From an uncultured Bacteroidota bacterium (GTDB lineage Bacteria > Bacteroidota > Bacteroidia > Bacteroidales > P3), in the NCBI GenBank assembly GCA_902766265.1, contig CACXCY010000200.1:1-16788 (forward strand): a stretch of DNA of 16,788 nucleotides, in the 5' to 3' direction. The notes beneath the pieces are model-generated. The model saw nothing but the letters and a program-made list of their open reading frames with translations. It was not told the origin of the DNA and ran no database searches. Every line of letters starts with the position of its first letter. Position 1 is the first letter of the stretch. A program made the position numbers and the translations under genes. Below, piece by piece: positions 7,149 to 15,589 of this stretch.

Positions 7149-8393
7149 CTAATCTTTTACTCCTGCCAATTCTTTTAGCTCTTCGAATCCTGCGTCGCGT
7201 CGTGCTTGTTCTTTCTGTATTTTCTCGGTCTTCATTGTGGCGAAGGCAACAGATTGAATCATGCCCACGATAGCACCCATGCAAAGATAAGATGTGCCAC
7301 CATAGCTGATGAGAGGAAGTGTCTGTCCCGTAACAGGAAGCACCCCTACTACGACACACATGTTGACGACTGCCTGTATATATATGAGTGATCCGAGTCC
7401 TGCTGCGCACAATTTACCAAATTGTTCTTTGCACCGCTGGGCAATTTTGATGCATCGGTGGAATAATATGGTATATAGGAGGAATATGATTATACCTGCC
7501 AACATACCTTTTTCTTCAATGATGACGGCGTAGATGAAATCGTTGTGGGCTTGCGTCATCAGACGTGCCTGCACGGTAGCTCCGGTGCCCACGCCAAATA
7601 TCTTGCCTGACGCCACTGCCATACGCGACATATTTTCCTGTGTGAGTGCATCAACGTCAGGATGAAGCCATGAATCCATGCGGTGACCCCAGGTGATGAT
7701 ACGGGGGAGTGGCTTGTTGCCTTCGTCATTGACTGTTGCAATCTCGTGTTGCCTCAATTCCTCTTTAGCTGTGTATTCCTTGTAAGCCACAAATAGTCCT
7801 ATGCCAGCGATGACTGCCACAATCAGAACAACGCGTGTCCAATATTTAAAATTGACGCCGCCATATAGCATTACCAGCATGCTGACGACGCATACCAGTG
7901 CTGCGGTGGAGAAGTTCTCTGGCAAAATGAGTCCTGCAATGATGGCCATAAGAATAATTAATTGTCTGAAAAATGGCCACTCCTTGACGCGGTCTTTATG
8001 CAATGTTAACTCACGAGATAGAAAGAGGATGATGGCTGGTTTTGCCAATTCCGAGGGCTGGAATGTGGCCACACCCAAGTTTACCCAGCGTCCCCAGTGG
8101 AAGACGATAGCAGCTGCCAGAATAGTGCCCGCTATGAAGATGAACACAGGCGACCATTTGGATAGTCCACGATAGTCCAGATTGGCAAAAAAGATTACCA
8201 CCACATAACTTGCCACGACAAAGAGAAGATGCTTAATGAACTGTTTCAATGGCGTCGACCCTGAGTCTACTATGGCTGACAGTCCAATGGAACTATACAC
8301 GGCTATCAGCGATATGAGACTGAGCAATAGGTATATCACACATATTGCAGTGTCGCCTTTAAATACGTTCTTTAATAACTTCTGTGCCTTCAT
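7149..8393 (-). CDS. ftsW: Septal SEDS glycosyltransferase FtsW
   Basis: Polytopic inner-membrane glycosyltransferase that polymerises lipid II at the septum together with the class B PBP encoded upstream. From this start it has 414 residues and about ten hydrophobic segments. SEDS motifs seen: FQPSELAK (from about 111), the ENFSTA stretch (about 159), the GVGTGATVQARL loop, and AHNDFIYAVIIEEKG with the likely catalytic Asp at about 285. The C-terminus has the GQTLPLISYGGTS motif. The frame opens at a TTG (8414), but the ATG at 8393 gives the family-like start MKAQKLLKNVFKGD and is preferred. That leaves 25 bp from the murD remnant, so translation is probably closely coupled. Confidence 0.95.
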   Translation of the reverse strand: MKAQKLLKNVFKGDTAICVIYLLLSLISLIAVYSSIGLSAIVDSGSTPLKQFIKHLLFVVASYVVVIFFANLDYRGLSKWSPVFIFIAGTILAAAIVFHWGRWVNLGVATFQPSELAKPAIILFLSRELTLHKDRVKEWPFFRQLIILMAIIAGLILPENFSTAALVCVVSMLVMLYGGVNFKYWTRVVLIVAVIAGIGLFVAYKEYTAKEELRQHEIATVNDEGNKPLPRIITWGHRMDSWLHPDVDALTQENMSRMAVASGKIFGVGTGATVQARLMTQAHNDFIYAVIIEEKGMLAGIIIFLLYTILFHRCIKIAQRCKEQFGKLCAAGLGSLIYIQAVVNMCVVVGVLPVTGQTLPLISYGGTSYLCMGAIVGMIQSVAFATMKTEKIQKEQARRDAGFEELKELAGVKD

Positions 8394-8418
8394 GAGGTGA
8401 TGGTCGTTTGTCAACCTT

Positions 8419-8958
8419 CTACAATTCGTTTACTTCCATTGTAAAGCGGTGACCTTCAGTGTCTACCGATACCCCGTTTTCGCCAGCGGGGGAAAAGATA
8501 ACCTTGATGTTTTCAAGATTATTGTAGAATGCTGTATGTACAGCATCGCCGATATTGCGTGCATCTACTACGGTAGGTACTACGTCATCGAAAGTTTCAT
8601 GTAAGTGTCGGGTGTCGTTGCCTACGCATACCAGCATCTTCACTTTCTGCTGCGCCAATGGACGTAGCTTGGTGTAATTGCTTATGTTGTCATCGCCATT
8701 GGCAATCCATACCAGACTGCCCTCAGCGCTTTGTAGTGCATACCATGTGGCGTTGACGCTGCGTGAGGCGGCATCATTCACAAATTCAGTACCACGGATG
8801 CGTGCTACAAACTGCATACGGTATTTCATTTCATCGAAATGACTGAAACATTGCTTCAGTTGGTCGTTGCGCAGTTTCTTCAGTTTATCGGTTTCGATGC
8901 CGGCCAATCCGGAGTGAACCCGTTCGCGTCCTTGTTTTGCTAAAGTTTCTATGCTCAT
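8419..8958 (-). CDS. Truncated, divergent MurD: C-terminal ligase domain only
   Basis: This ORF sits exactly where murD belongs (mraY-murD-ftsW) but has 179 residues instead of about 440-450. From about residue 17 it aligns with the end of the MurD central domain and its C-terminal domain: VARIRGTEFVND (51-62) and NATWYALQS (69-77) match family text such as VARVRG..FINDS and NSCWYALQS. The N-terminal UMA-binding domain and the whole ATP-binding domain (GxxGKTT, carbamylated Lys) are missing, and only 52 A/T-rich bases separate it from mraY, so they are not hidden upstream. Known substrate motifs are altered: DSKATN became DAASRSVN, GGxDKG became NGDDNIS, and the final LSPxxASFDxF block became FSPAGENGVSVD. 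It therefore cannot be a working MurD. The intact frame from ATG (8958) suggests retained, perhaps non-enzymatic function, or recent decay. Identity is fairly sure, role unknown. Confidence 0.8.
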   Translation of the reverse strand: MSIETLAKQGRERVHSGLAGIETDKLKKLRNDQLKQCFSHFDEMKYRMQFVARIRGTEFVNDAASRSVNATWYALQSAEGSLVWIANGDDNISNYTKLRPLAQQKVKMLVCVGNDTRHLHETFDDVVPTVVDARNIGDAVHTAFYNNLENIKVIFSPAGENGVSVDTEGHRFTMEVNEL

Positions 8959-9010
8959 TATTTCAGATTATGTTTTGTTCGGTTAATATATTTGTGTGCT
9001 TTGCTATTTT

Positions 9011-10306
9011 TTATCTCAGTTTCAGTGTTACGATGCTTACCACGGCAAGCAATATGGCCACGATGACGAACCGTTGTACAATCTTCTCTTCGGGGATTCC
9101 TTTCTTTTGGAAGTGATGGTGCAGGGGTGTCATCAAGAAAGGTCGTTTTTCGATGGGTACCGCAACGCCTATGGGCAGTTTGTGTTTGCGTCGATACAGC
9201 TTACATCCCACAGTTTGGATGATGACGGAGAGGTCTTCCACCAAATAGATGCCACAGAGTATAATCAGCAGCAACTCTTTGCGCAGCAGAATGGCAAAGA
9301 CGGCAATTATGCCTCCCAGAGCCAGCGACCCGGTATCGCCCATAAATATCTCGGCAGGGTGAGTGTTGAACCACAGGAATCCCATGGTGGCGCCCATATA
9401 AGCGGTTATGAATATGGTCAACTCTCCGATGTTGGGCAGATACATAATATTTAGGTAGTTGGCAAAAATTATGTTACCCGATACCCATGCCAAGACAGCG
9501 AGTGCACTGCCGTTCACAGCTGCCACCCCGGTGGCCAGACCATCAATGCCGTCGGTGAGGTTTGCGGCATTCGATACGGCTGTGATGATGAATATAACAA
9601 TGATGGCATATACCAGCCATACCCATTTGTTAGTCCAATCCCCCATCCAGGTAATGATTTTGGCATAGTCAAGTTCGTTGTTCTTTACAAACGGGATGGT
9701 GGTCTTGGTTGATTTTATGTTTTCGCCCGAGTATACTATAACCGATTTCTTGCTGTTCTCAGCCACGTTGACATTGGGCTCCACTTGCGTTGTCGCTGTC
9801 ACTTTGTCACCTTCAAGTTCCATGGTTTTGCGAACGGTGATGTCGGGGTGAAACATGATTAGCAACGCTACCGCCAGTCCCAGCGACACTTGCCCAATGA
9901 CTTTATACATGCCGGGCAATCCCTTTTTGTTACGACGGAACACCTTGATATAATCGTCGATAAAACCTACCAGTCCCAGCCATATAGTTGTGCCCAGCAT
10001 GATGAGCACATAGATATTGTCCAGTTTGGCAAAGAGCAGAGTAGGGATGACGATGGCTGCCAGAATAAGTAGACCACCCATGGTTGGAGTCCCTTCCTTT
10101 GCCTTTTGCCCGTCTAGGTCCAGGTCTCTTACAGTCTCGCCAATCTGCTTTTTCTTTAAGAACTTGATAAAGGGTTTGCCGAAGATAAGCATAATCACCA
10201 AGGAGGTGATGACCGACATGGCAGCACGGAACGAGATGTATTGGAAAACACCTGCTCCAGGGAAGTCGAATGCTCGGTCTAACCAGTCAAAAAGATAATA
10301 AAGCAT
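9011..10306 (-). CDS. mraY: Phospho-MurNAc-pentapeptide translocase MraY
   Basis: Polytopic membrane enzyme that transfers phospho-MurNAc-pentapeptide from UDP to undecaprenyl phosphate, giving lipid I. At 431 residues it exceeds E. coli MraY (360). Seen: Mg-binding DD at 117-118 (FIDDYIKVF), NLTDGIDGLATG (249-260), FMGDTGSLALGG (321-332) and the HHH motif in MTPLHHHFQKKG (392-403). The extra length is a hydrophilic segment at about 153-216 between membrane helices. A similar insertion is typical of Bacteroidales MraY (from memory). The ATG at 10306 gives the expected MLYYLFDWLD start. It is 23 bp from murE. Confidence 0.97.
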   Translation of the reverse strand: MLYYLFDWLDRAFDFPGAGVFQYISFRAAMSVITSLVIMLIFGKPFIKFLKKKQIGETVRDLDLDGQKAKEGTPTMGGLLILAAIVIPTLLFAKLDNIYVLIMLGTTIWLGLVGFIDDYIKVFRRNKKGLPGMYKVIGQVSLGLAVALLIMFHPDITVRKTMELEGDKVTATTQVEPNVNVAENSKKSVIVYSGENIKSTKTTIPFVKNNELDYAKIITWMGDWTNKWVWLVYAIIVIFIITAVSNAANLTDGIDGLATGVAAVNGSALAVLAWVSGNIIFANYLNIMYLPNIGELTIFITAYMGATMGFLWFNTHPAEIFMGDTGSLALGGIIAVFAILLRKELLLIILCGIYLVEDLSVIIQTVGCKLYRRKHKLPIGVAVPIEKRPFLMTPLHHHFQKKGIPEEKIVQRFVIVAILLAVVSIVTLKLR

Positions 10307-10329
10307 AACCTCAAATTCTTTATATATGA

Positions 10330-11796
10330 TTATTTGTTATCCGTTTGTTTATTGTTGCACAACAGCTTGCTCAGTTCCTCCTTGTCGTCAAAATGATGGC
10401 GAACGCCATTGATTTCCTGGTATTTCTCGTGCCCTTTGCCCGCCACAAGGATGATGTCGCCTTCATGTGCCATCATGCAAGCGGTTCTGATGGCTTGCAG
10501 CCGGTCGGTAATTCGCACTGCTGATGCGCGCTCTTCCAATGTCAGCCCTTCCTCCATGGCGTTGAGGATGGCATCAGGGTCTTCGGTACGGGGATTGTCG
10601 GAGGTCAGTATCAGTCGGTCACAATGGCTCACGGCAATCTTGGCCATGATAGGACGTTTCAGAGGGTCACGGTCTCCACCGCACCCTACTACAACAATCA
10701 GATTCTGATGTTGTTGACGAATGTCGTTAATGGTACTCAAAACATTTTCCAGTGCGTCAGGGGTGTGTGCGTAATCCACAATGGCGGTGATACCACGTCC
10801 GTTCACATATTCAAAACGTCCTTCAGCGGCTTTCAGTTGACTCAGCAATACCAGTGTTTCCTGTGGGTCGATGCCGCACAGCACTGCAGTGCCGTATATG
10901 GCCATCAGGTTATAGGCATTGAAACGGCCCACCAGTCGTGTCCATACTTCAGTGTCGTTGAGCATTAGGTGCAACCCTTGGAAAGTGCTCTCTATAATCT
11001 TGCAGCGTACATCTGCCATGGTCTGTAAGCTGTAGGTCTTCACAGTGGCGCGGGTGTTTTGCACCATGACCATACCATTCTTGTCGTCTTTGTTTGTCAA
11101 AGCGAAGGCCTCCGCAGGCAGGTCGTCGAAGAACTTCTTCTTGGCGGCTATGTAAGCTGCCATGGTCTTATGGAAGTCCAAGTGGTCGTGGGTGATATTG
11201 CTGAAGATACCTCCGACAAAGGTAAGGCCTGCAATGCGTTCCTGTACGATGGCGTGCGAGCTCACCTCCATGAAGCAATATTGGCATCCTTGTTTCACCA
11301 TCTCTGCCAGTAGCCGGTTCAGTTCCAGGGCATCAGGTGTGGTGTGTGTGGAAGGTATTTCGTCTTCGTCTACTTTGTTCACTATGGTAGAGAGTAATCC
11401 CACATGGTAACCCTTCATGCGGAATAATTGGTGCAGAAGAGTCACAGTAGTGGTTTTACCGTTGGTACCGGTAATGCCTATTAGTTTCAACTTCTGTGAA
11501 GGATTTCCGTAGAAGTTGGAAGCCATAAGCCCCAGTGCGCGATTGCTGTCGTTCACATGGATGTAGGTTACACCTTCCTGCGGATGTTCGGGCAGTACTT
11601 GGCAAGCGACGGCGACTGCTCCTTGCGCAATGGCAGCGTTGATGAACTTGTGTCCGTCCACATGCACACCTACTTGTGCCACAAAGAGTGTCTGCGGTTT
11701 TACCATGCGTGAGTCGAAGGTGATGGATTCTATCTCGACATTGGCATCGTTAATCTTGTTGCAGTCAATTCCCTTGAGTATATCGTGTAGTTTCAT
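10330..11796 (-). CDS. murE: UDP-MurNAc-L-Ala-D-Glu--meso-DAP ligase MurE
   Basis: Cytoplasmic ATP-dependent ligase adding the third residue of the stem peptide. Its 488 residues match the family. Seen: N-terminal UMA-binding domain with SITFDSRMVKPQTLFVA (24-40), P-loop GTNGKTTT (110-117), MEVSSHA (176-182), THDHLDFH (202-209) and a Lys-rich AAKKKFF (217-223) with the likely carbamylated Lys. In the C-terminal domain, GGDRDPLKRP and DNPRTEDP (D400-P407) are visible. DNPR is the known signature for meso-diaminopimelate rather than L-Lys, so this organism should have DAP-type peptidoglycan. The ATG at 11796 follows ftsI by 32 bp. Confidence 0.97.
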   Translation of the reverse strand: MKLHDILKGIDCNKINDANVEIESITFDSRMVKPQTLFVAQVGVHVDGHKFINAAIAQGAVAVACQVLPEHPQEGVTYIHVNDSNRALGLMASNFYGNPSQKLKLIGITGTNGKTTTVTLLHQLFRMKGYHVGLLSTIVNKVDEDEIPSTHTTPDALELNRLLAEMVKQGCQYCFMEVSSHAIVQERIAGLTFVGGIFSNITHDHLDFHKTMAAYIAAKKKFFDDLPAEAFALTNKDDKNGMVMVQNTRATVKTYSLQTMADVRCKIIESTFQGLHLMLNDTEVWTRLVGRFNAYNLMAIYGTAVLCGIDPQETLVLLSQLKAAEGRFEYVNGRGITAIVDYAHTPDALENVLSTINDIRQQHQNLIVVVGCGGDRDPLKRPIMAKIAVSHCDRLILTSDNPRTEDPDAILNAMEEGLTLEERASAVRITDRLQAIRTACMMAHEGDIILVAGKGHEKYQEINGVRHHFDDKEELSKLLCNNKQTDNK

Positions 11797-11828
11797 CTCT
11801 TTATTACATTCAGTTTTTCAGGCATGTT

Positions 11829-14066
11829 TCAGTTTCCTAATGTCAGATACACGGTTGCGCCTTTCTCGCAACGAGTGCGTGCCTTCGGCGACTGTGCCAC
11901 CACTTTCCCGCAGCCGTCAAAGCGCACTTTCAGTCCCATGGCGCGAAGCATCTCTACCGCGTCTTTAATGGTCATGCCTATACAGTTGGGTACTGTATTG
12001 CGCGGCACTTGGTAGCCGCAGTAGCGGGCACTTTCGGTATGGCCGGCGATGTCTGTGCCATATATCGTCCAGTAGGATGAACTGTCGGTGGAGTGGTACG
12101 GGAGATTCAACAGCTGGTAGGCATGGAGTATCTCGTCCTGGCGACCTTTGGTAACATAAGGTTGACGTTGCGATTGCTGTTTCTTCAATTGTTTTGTTTT
12201 CTGTTCCAAGCTGATATTGCCTAACGACTTGTCCATTGCCATCACGCAACTGGCGATGTCGCGGAACACCTCAGCGGCTTGCCGACCATAGATGGGTATG
12301 TCCTGAGCCACAACGATGCAGGAGTATTTGGGATTTTCGGCTGGGAAGAAACCGGCAAACGACGCATTGTATCGTCCCGTGCGGTAATTCTTTGCCGTAC
12401 CAGTCTTGCCTGCAATGCGGTAGGTGCTGTTTTTGATATTGTTTCCTGTGCCGTTTTCCACTACGCCTACCAGCATGTCGGTCATCTTTGCGGCTACATC
12501 CTTGGAGCAGATAGGTTTGTCCTTGAGCAGTACGGGTTGGATGACTTGATGATGCCTGCCGTTGATAATCTCCTTGCAGAACAAAGGTTTCACCATGCGT
12601 CCCTGTCCACCGATGGCATTGTAGAATGTCAGTACTTGGAGTGCCGATACTGCAGTGGAATAACCGTAGCAGAAGTTCAGAAAATCGCGAGGCGATGTAC
12701 TCAGCTTGTTGATGCGGCTGTTGTACTCGGCTGTGCGGAGGTCGGTGTGGAGTGGCTCGAAGGGGAACACCTTGACAACAGCGTTCTTCAGCCGGCTGCG
12801 TTGCGAGCCGTAGTATTTCCACCCCAGTTCGCACATACCCACGTTCGATGAATGGGCTATTACCGAGCGCACGTCGAGAGTATCGAGGACACGTCCGTTG
12901 GAGTCTGTCACTTCGTGGTCGTCTTTTATCTCATTGGGTGTCCCGCTGAGAGTGACACCTGGGAAGACTTTCTGGCGCACACGCACACGCTCATTGGGAG
13001 AGATGTTGGTGTCGTTCATCATGGCTGTGAGGATGACAGACTTGAAGGTCGATCCGGGCTCATAGATGTCGGAGCAGGCCACGTTGCGGTTTGGCATCTC
13101 GCGGAAGGTATGGGTGTTGGTGTCGAGCGAGAGGTTGCTGCAGGCCAGGATGTAGCCCGTCTCGATCTCCATCAGTATGGCACAGCCCGCATGGGCGTTG
13201 TATTTCACCAACATGTCACGCAGGGAATGTTCAGCGATGTCTTGGTAGCGGGTATCGATGGTAGAGACGATGTCGCAGCCGTCAATCACGGGTTTCTGGA
13301 CGTTCATGCTGTCGTCAGCCGACATGCCGAAACGCCACGACTTCTCGTCAGGGAGCCATGTGCCGCGAGTGAGTCGGCGACAGTATATCTTGCCGTCCTG
13401 TCCACGCAGCAGGGAGTCGTAGTAGCCCTCCAGACCGGTGTAGGTTCGTATGTTGTCTCCGTTGTAGAAGCCGATGACGTTACCTGCCAAGTTGCCGTAG
13501 GGGTGTGCACGTACCTCATGCACAACACTTTCTCCATCCTTGGTTCTCACTACCACACGTTTCCATCCAGGCACCTGACATATCTTGGCCCAGTAGGAAT
13601 AGGGGATGTTGCGTGCTACAGCGAAGCAGCGTCTGGGCGATTCCGATCTCCATTCGGTGATGATGAGATTGTGGTAGTAGGCAGCCGATTTCGACGGAGT
13701 GGCCTCGTGGAGCAAGGTACATACCTCTCCGAAGTGTTTCTTGGTGAAAGTGCTGTCGGTCACCATGGATTCGCGTACCACCTTGTTGTCTTTGCCGCGT
13801 TTCTCCCAGCGTCCGAGGTCCAGGTAAAGGTCGCATACCGGTACGGTGGATGCCAGTATGTTGCCGTCGCTCGAATGGATGTTGCCACGACGGGCGGGGA
13901 TAGTGCGTATGTCATGTTCGCGTTCCTCGGCCTTGGCCCGCCACATCTTGCCGTTCACCCATTGTATCTTCACCATGGCGCACAAGATGGCAGTGCCGGC
14001 GATAAGCACCAGCGCCACAAAGGTAATCTTCATGGCTGAAATTTTGCGCGTGGGGTTGTCGGACAT
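11829..14066 (-). CDS. ftsI: Septal class B penicillin-binding protein (FtsI/PBP3) with PASTA domain
   Basis: Transpeptidase that cross-links septal peptidoglycan in the periplasm as partner of FtsW. At 745 residues it is longer than E. coli FtsI (588). Order: short cytoplasmic tail, transmembrane anchor at about 13-31, PBP dimerisation domain from about 55 (TIPARRGNIHSSDG), transpeptidase domain with SxxK as STFK (339-342, nucleophile Ser339), SxN as SSN (406-408) and KTG (554-556). A linker then leads to one C-terminal PASTA domain (about 690-745), known in Gram-positive PBPs and common in Bacteroidota FtsI. ATG at 14066. It lies between ftsL and murE, as usual. Confidence 0.96.
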   Translation of the reverse strand: MSDNPTRKISAMKITFVALVLIAGTAILCAMVKIQWVNGKMWRAKAEEREHDIRTIPARRGNIHSSDGNILASTVPVCDLYLDLGRWEKRGKDNKVVRESMVTDSTFTKKHFGEVCTLLHEATPSKSAAYYHNLIITEWRSESPRRCFAVARNIPYSYWAKICQVPGWKRVVVRTKDGESVVHEVRAHPYGNLAGNVIGFYNGDNIRTYTGLEGYYDSLLRGQDGKIYCRRLTRGTWLPDEKSWRFGMSADDSMNVQKPVIDGCDIVSTIDTRYQDIAEHSLRDMLVKYNAHAGCAILMEIETGYILACSNLSLDTNTHTFREMPNRNVACSDIYEPGSTFKSVILTAMMNDTNISPNERVRVRQKVFPGVTLSGTPNEIKDDHEVTDSNGRVLDTLDVRSVIAHSSNVGMCELGWKYYGSQRSRLKNAVVKVFPFEPLHTDLRTAEYNSRINKLSTSPRDFLNFCYGYSTAVSALQVLTFYNAIGGQGRMVKPLFCKEIINGRHHQVIQPVLLKDKPICSKDVAAKMTDMLVGVVENGTGNNIKNSTYRIAGKTGTAKNYRTGRYNASFAGFFPAENPKYSCIVVAQDIPIYGRQAAEVFRDIASCVMAMDKSLGNISLEQKTKQLKKQQSQRQPYVTKGRQDEILHAYQLLNLPYHSTDSSSYWTIYGTDIAGHTESARYCGYQVPRNTVPNCIGMTIKDAVEMLRAMGLKVRFDGCGKVVAQSPKARTRCEKGATVYLTLGN

Positions 14067-14126
14067 GGGTGGGTTATATTTTATATTATGTTCTTATATT
14101 GTTATTGTCTTACGTATAGTTCCCTA

Positions 14127-14579
14127 TTAGTCTTTCTCACTTATCTCGTAGGGTGGACCTGATATCAGCTTCACTCCTACAGTGTCGAGCACTTGTGCGA
14201 TGCGCGAAATCTTGATGGACTCCTGGTATTCCTTTTGCATCTGGATGTGTTTCTCTCGGAGATGACTGATGCGTTCCTCGGTGGCAGTCTTTTCTTTTTG
14301 CAGTGTCTCAATGCGGTAACGGTTGGCTACGAGCAGTATTCCAAAGATGAATATCAGCAGTATCAGCGGTATCTGGCGCAGTACCCAACGGTCTTTCAGC
14401 ACGTCGCCACCGATCACATGGGCCACGTTCATACCCATCTCCGTCTTGGACTCGGCATCCTGGTCTGCGCCAGCTGTCGTGTCGACGGGCTCCTGCTGCA
14501 TGTCGTCGGCGGGCATTGTTTCGCTCATCGGCTCCTCGACAGCAGGTTCGGGTGGTATCTCTCTGAATTTGTTGGGCAT
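14127..14579 (-). CDS. ftsL: FtsL-like divisome protein
   Basis: Small bitopic membrane protein of 150 residues. The acidic, Pro/Glu-rich cytoplasmic N-terminus (1-50) is longer than in E. coli FtsL. A single transmembrane helix spans about 69-86 (QIPLILLIFIFGILLVAN), followed by a coiled-coil-like Glu/Lys/Leu-rich stretch (about 90-125) and a short periplasmic end. The segment HVIGGDVLKDRWVLRQIPLIL resembles the Bacteroidota FtsL family. In the divisome, FtsL bridges FtsQ and the FtsWI synthase. Sequence conservation is weak, so the call rests on topology plus position between rsmH and ftsI. ATG at 14579, 22 bp from rsmH. Confidence 0.88.
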   Translation of the reverse strand: MPNKFREIPPEPAVEEPMSETMPADDMQQEPVDTTAGADQDAESKTEMGMNVAHVIGGDVLKDRWVLRQIPLILLIFIFGILLVANRYRIETLQKEKTATEERISHLREKHIQMQKEYQESIKISRIAQVLDTVGVKLISGPPYEISEKD

Positions 14580-14601
14580 GTTTATTTGTTTCCTTTAATT
14601 G

Positions 14602-15525
14602 TCAATCAATATTTTCTTTTTCTTGTGATATTTTCTCGGCTATTCTCAGTTTGGCGCTGCGGGAACGGTTGTTTCGTTCCAGTTCGTCGGCACTCGGGGT
14701 GACGGCTTTGCGACTCACCACTTTGAACGGCACGAGAGGGTTGCCGTAGAAGTCTTTCTTCAACTCACCCTCGAAGTTTCCAGTCTTCATGAAATTCTTC
14801 ACCAGACGGTCCTCCAACGAGTGGTAGGATATCACCACGAGACGTCCCCCTGGTTTCAGTATCTCAGATGCTTGTTTCAGCAGGTCCTTGAGTGCCTCCA
14901 GTTCGCCGTTCACCTCGATACGCACTGCCTGGAACAGCATAGCCAGGAACTTGTTTTCCTGCTGTCTTGGCAGGTGACGCTGCACGGCATCGCGCAGCTC
15001 GAAGGTAGTCTCGATATCTTTCTTCTTGCGGGCAGTGGCGATGGCGTGCGCCATGGCTCCGGCGTTGGGCAGCTCTCCGTAGAGCGACAGTATATTTTTC
15101 AGATTTTCCTCAGGTAGCGTGTTCACTACGTCGAATGCCGAGTATTCTTGTCTGCGGTCCATGCGCAGGTCCAGGGTGCCGTCAGTGCGGAAGGTGAACC
15201 CCCGGGTGCCTTCGTCAAACTGGTGGCTCGACACGCCGAGGTCGGCCAGCAGCCCGTCAATCTGCCTCACTCCATGCAGACGGAGGAAACTCTTCAAGTA
15301 TTTAAAGTTCTCGTTCAGCAGGGTGAAGCGGGCATCGTCGATGGCGTTGGGCAGCGCATCCTCGTCCTGGTCGAAAGCGTAGAGCCGTCCCCCGTCGCCC
15401 AGACGCTCCATGATGGCACGCGAGTGGCCTCCACCTCCAAAGGTGGCATCCACATAGGTCCCGTCAGGGCGCAGGTTCAATCCTTCGATGCTTTCAGCCA
15501 GCATCACCGGCACGTGGTATTCCAT
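14602..15525 (-). CDS. rsmH: 16S rRNA (cytosine-1402-N4)-methyltransferase RsmH (MraW)
   Basis: S-adenosylmethionine-dependent enzyme that methylates N4 of C1402 in the 16S rRNA decoding centre. From this start it has 307 residues, the usual length. Seen: MEYHVPVML start, SAM-binding DATFGGGGHS (26-35), YAFDQDEDA, LADLGVSSHQFD, the DLRMD segment, and VISYHSLEDRLVKNF near the C-terminus. The same frame stays open to 15639, but that start would overlap mraZ by 50 bp and add 38 residues absent from the family. The ATG at 15525, preceded by an A/G-rich agaaagtag stretch, is preferred. Confidence 0.96.
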   Translation of the reverse strand: MEYHVPVMLAESIEGLNLRPDGTYVDATFGGGGHSRAIMERLGDGGRLYAFDQDEDALPNAIDDARFTLLNENFKYLKSFLRLHGVRQIDGLLADLGVSSHQFDEGTRGFTFRTDGTLDLRMDRRQEYSAFDVVNTLPEENLKNILSLYGELPNAGAMAHAIATARKKKDIETTFELRDAVQRHLPRQQENKFLAMLFQAVRIEVNGELEALKDLLKQASEILKPGGRLVVISYHSLEDRLVKNFMKTGNFEGELKKDFYGNPLVPFKVVSRKAVTPSADELERNNRSRSAKLRIAEKISQEKENID

Positions 15526-15589
15526 TGTTCTACTACTTTCTATCGTTTCCCCAACTGAAGTTCCGTCAGCACAGCTCCGTTCACACGCT

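Noticed and set aside
8394..8414. TTG start for FtsW at 8414
   Set aside because: The ATG at 8393 gives the normal family N-terminus, and the extra seven residues (MTNDHHL) have no support.
8959..9010. Hidden frameshifted N-terminal part of murD
   Set aside because: Only 52 A/T-rich bases lie between the murD remnant and the end of mraY. No MurD-like sequence is present in another frame, so the domains are deleted, not frameshifted.
12852..14039. 395-codon plus-strand ORF opposite ftsI
   Set aside because: It is the antisense of a strongly supported PBP gene, with no recognisable domain or leader. It arises from the codon usage of ftsI.
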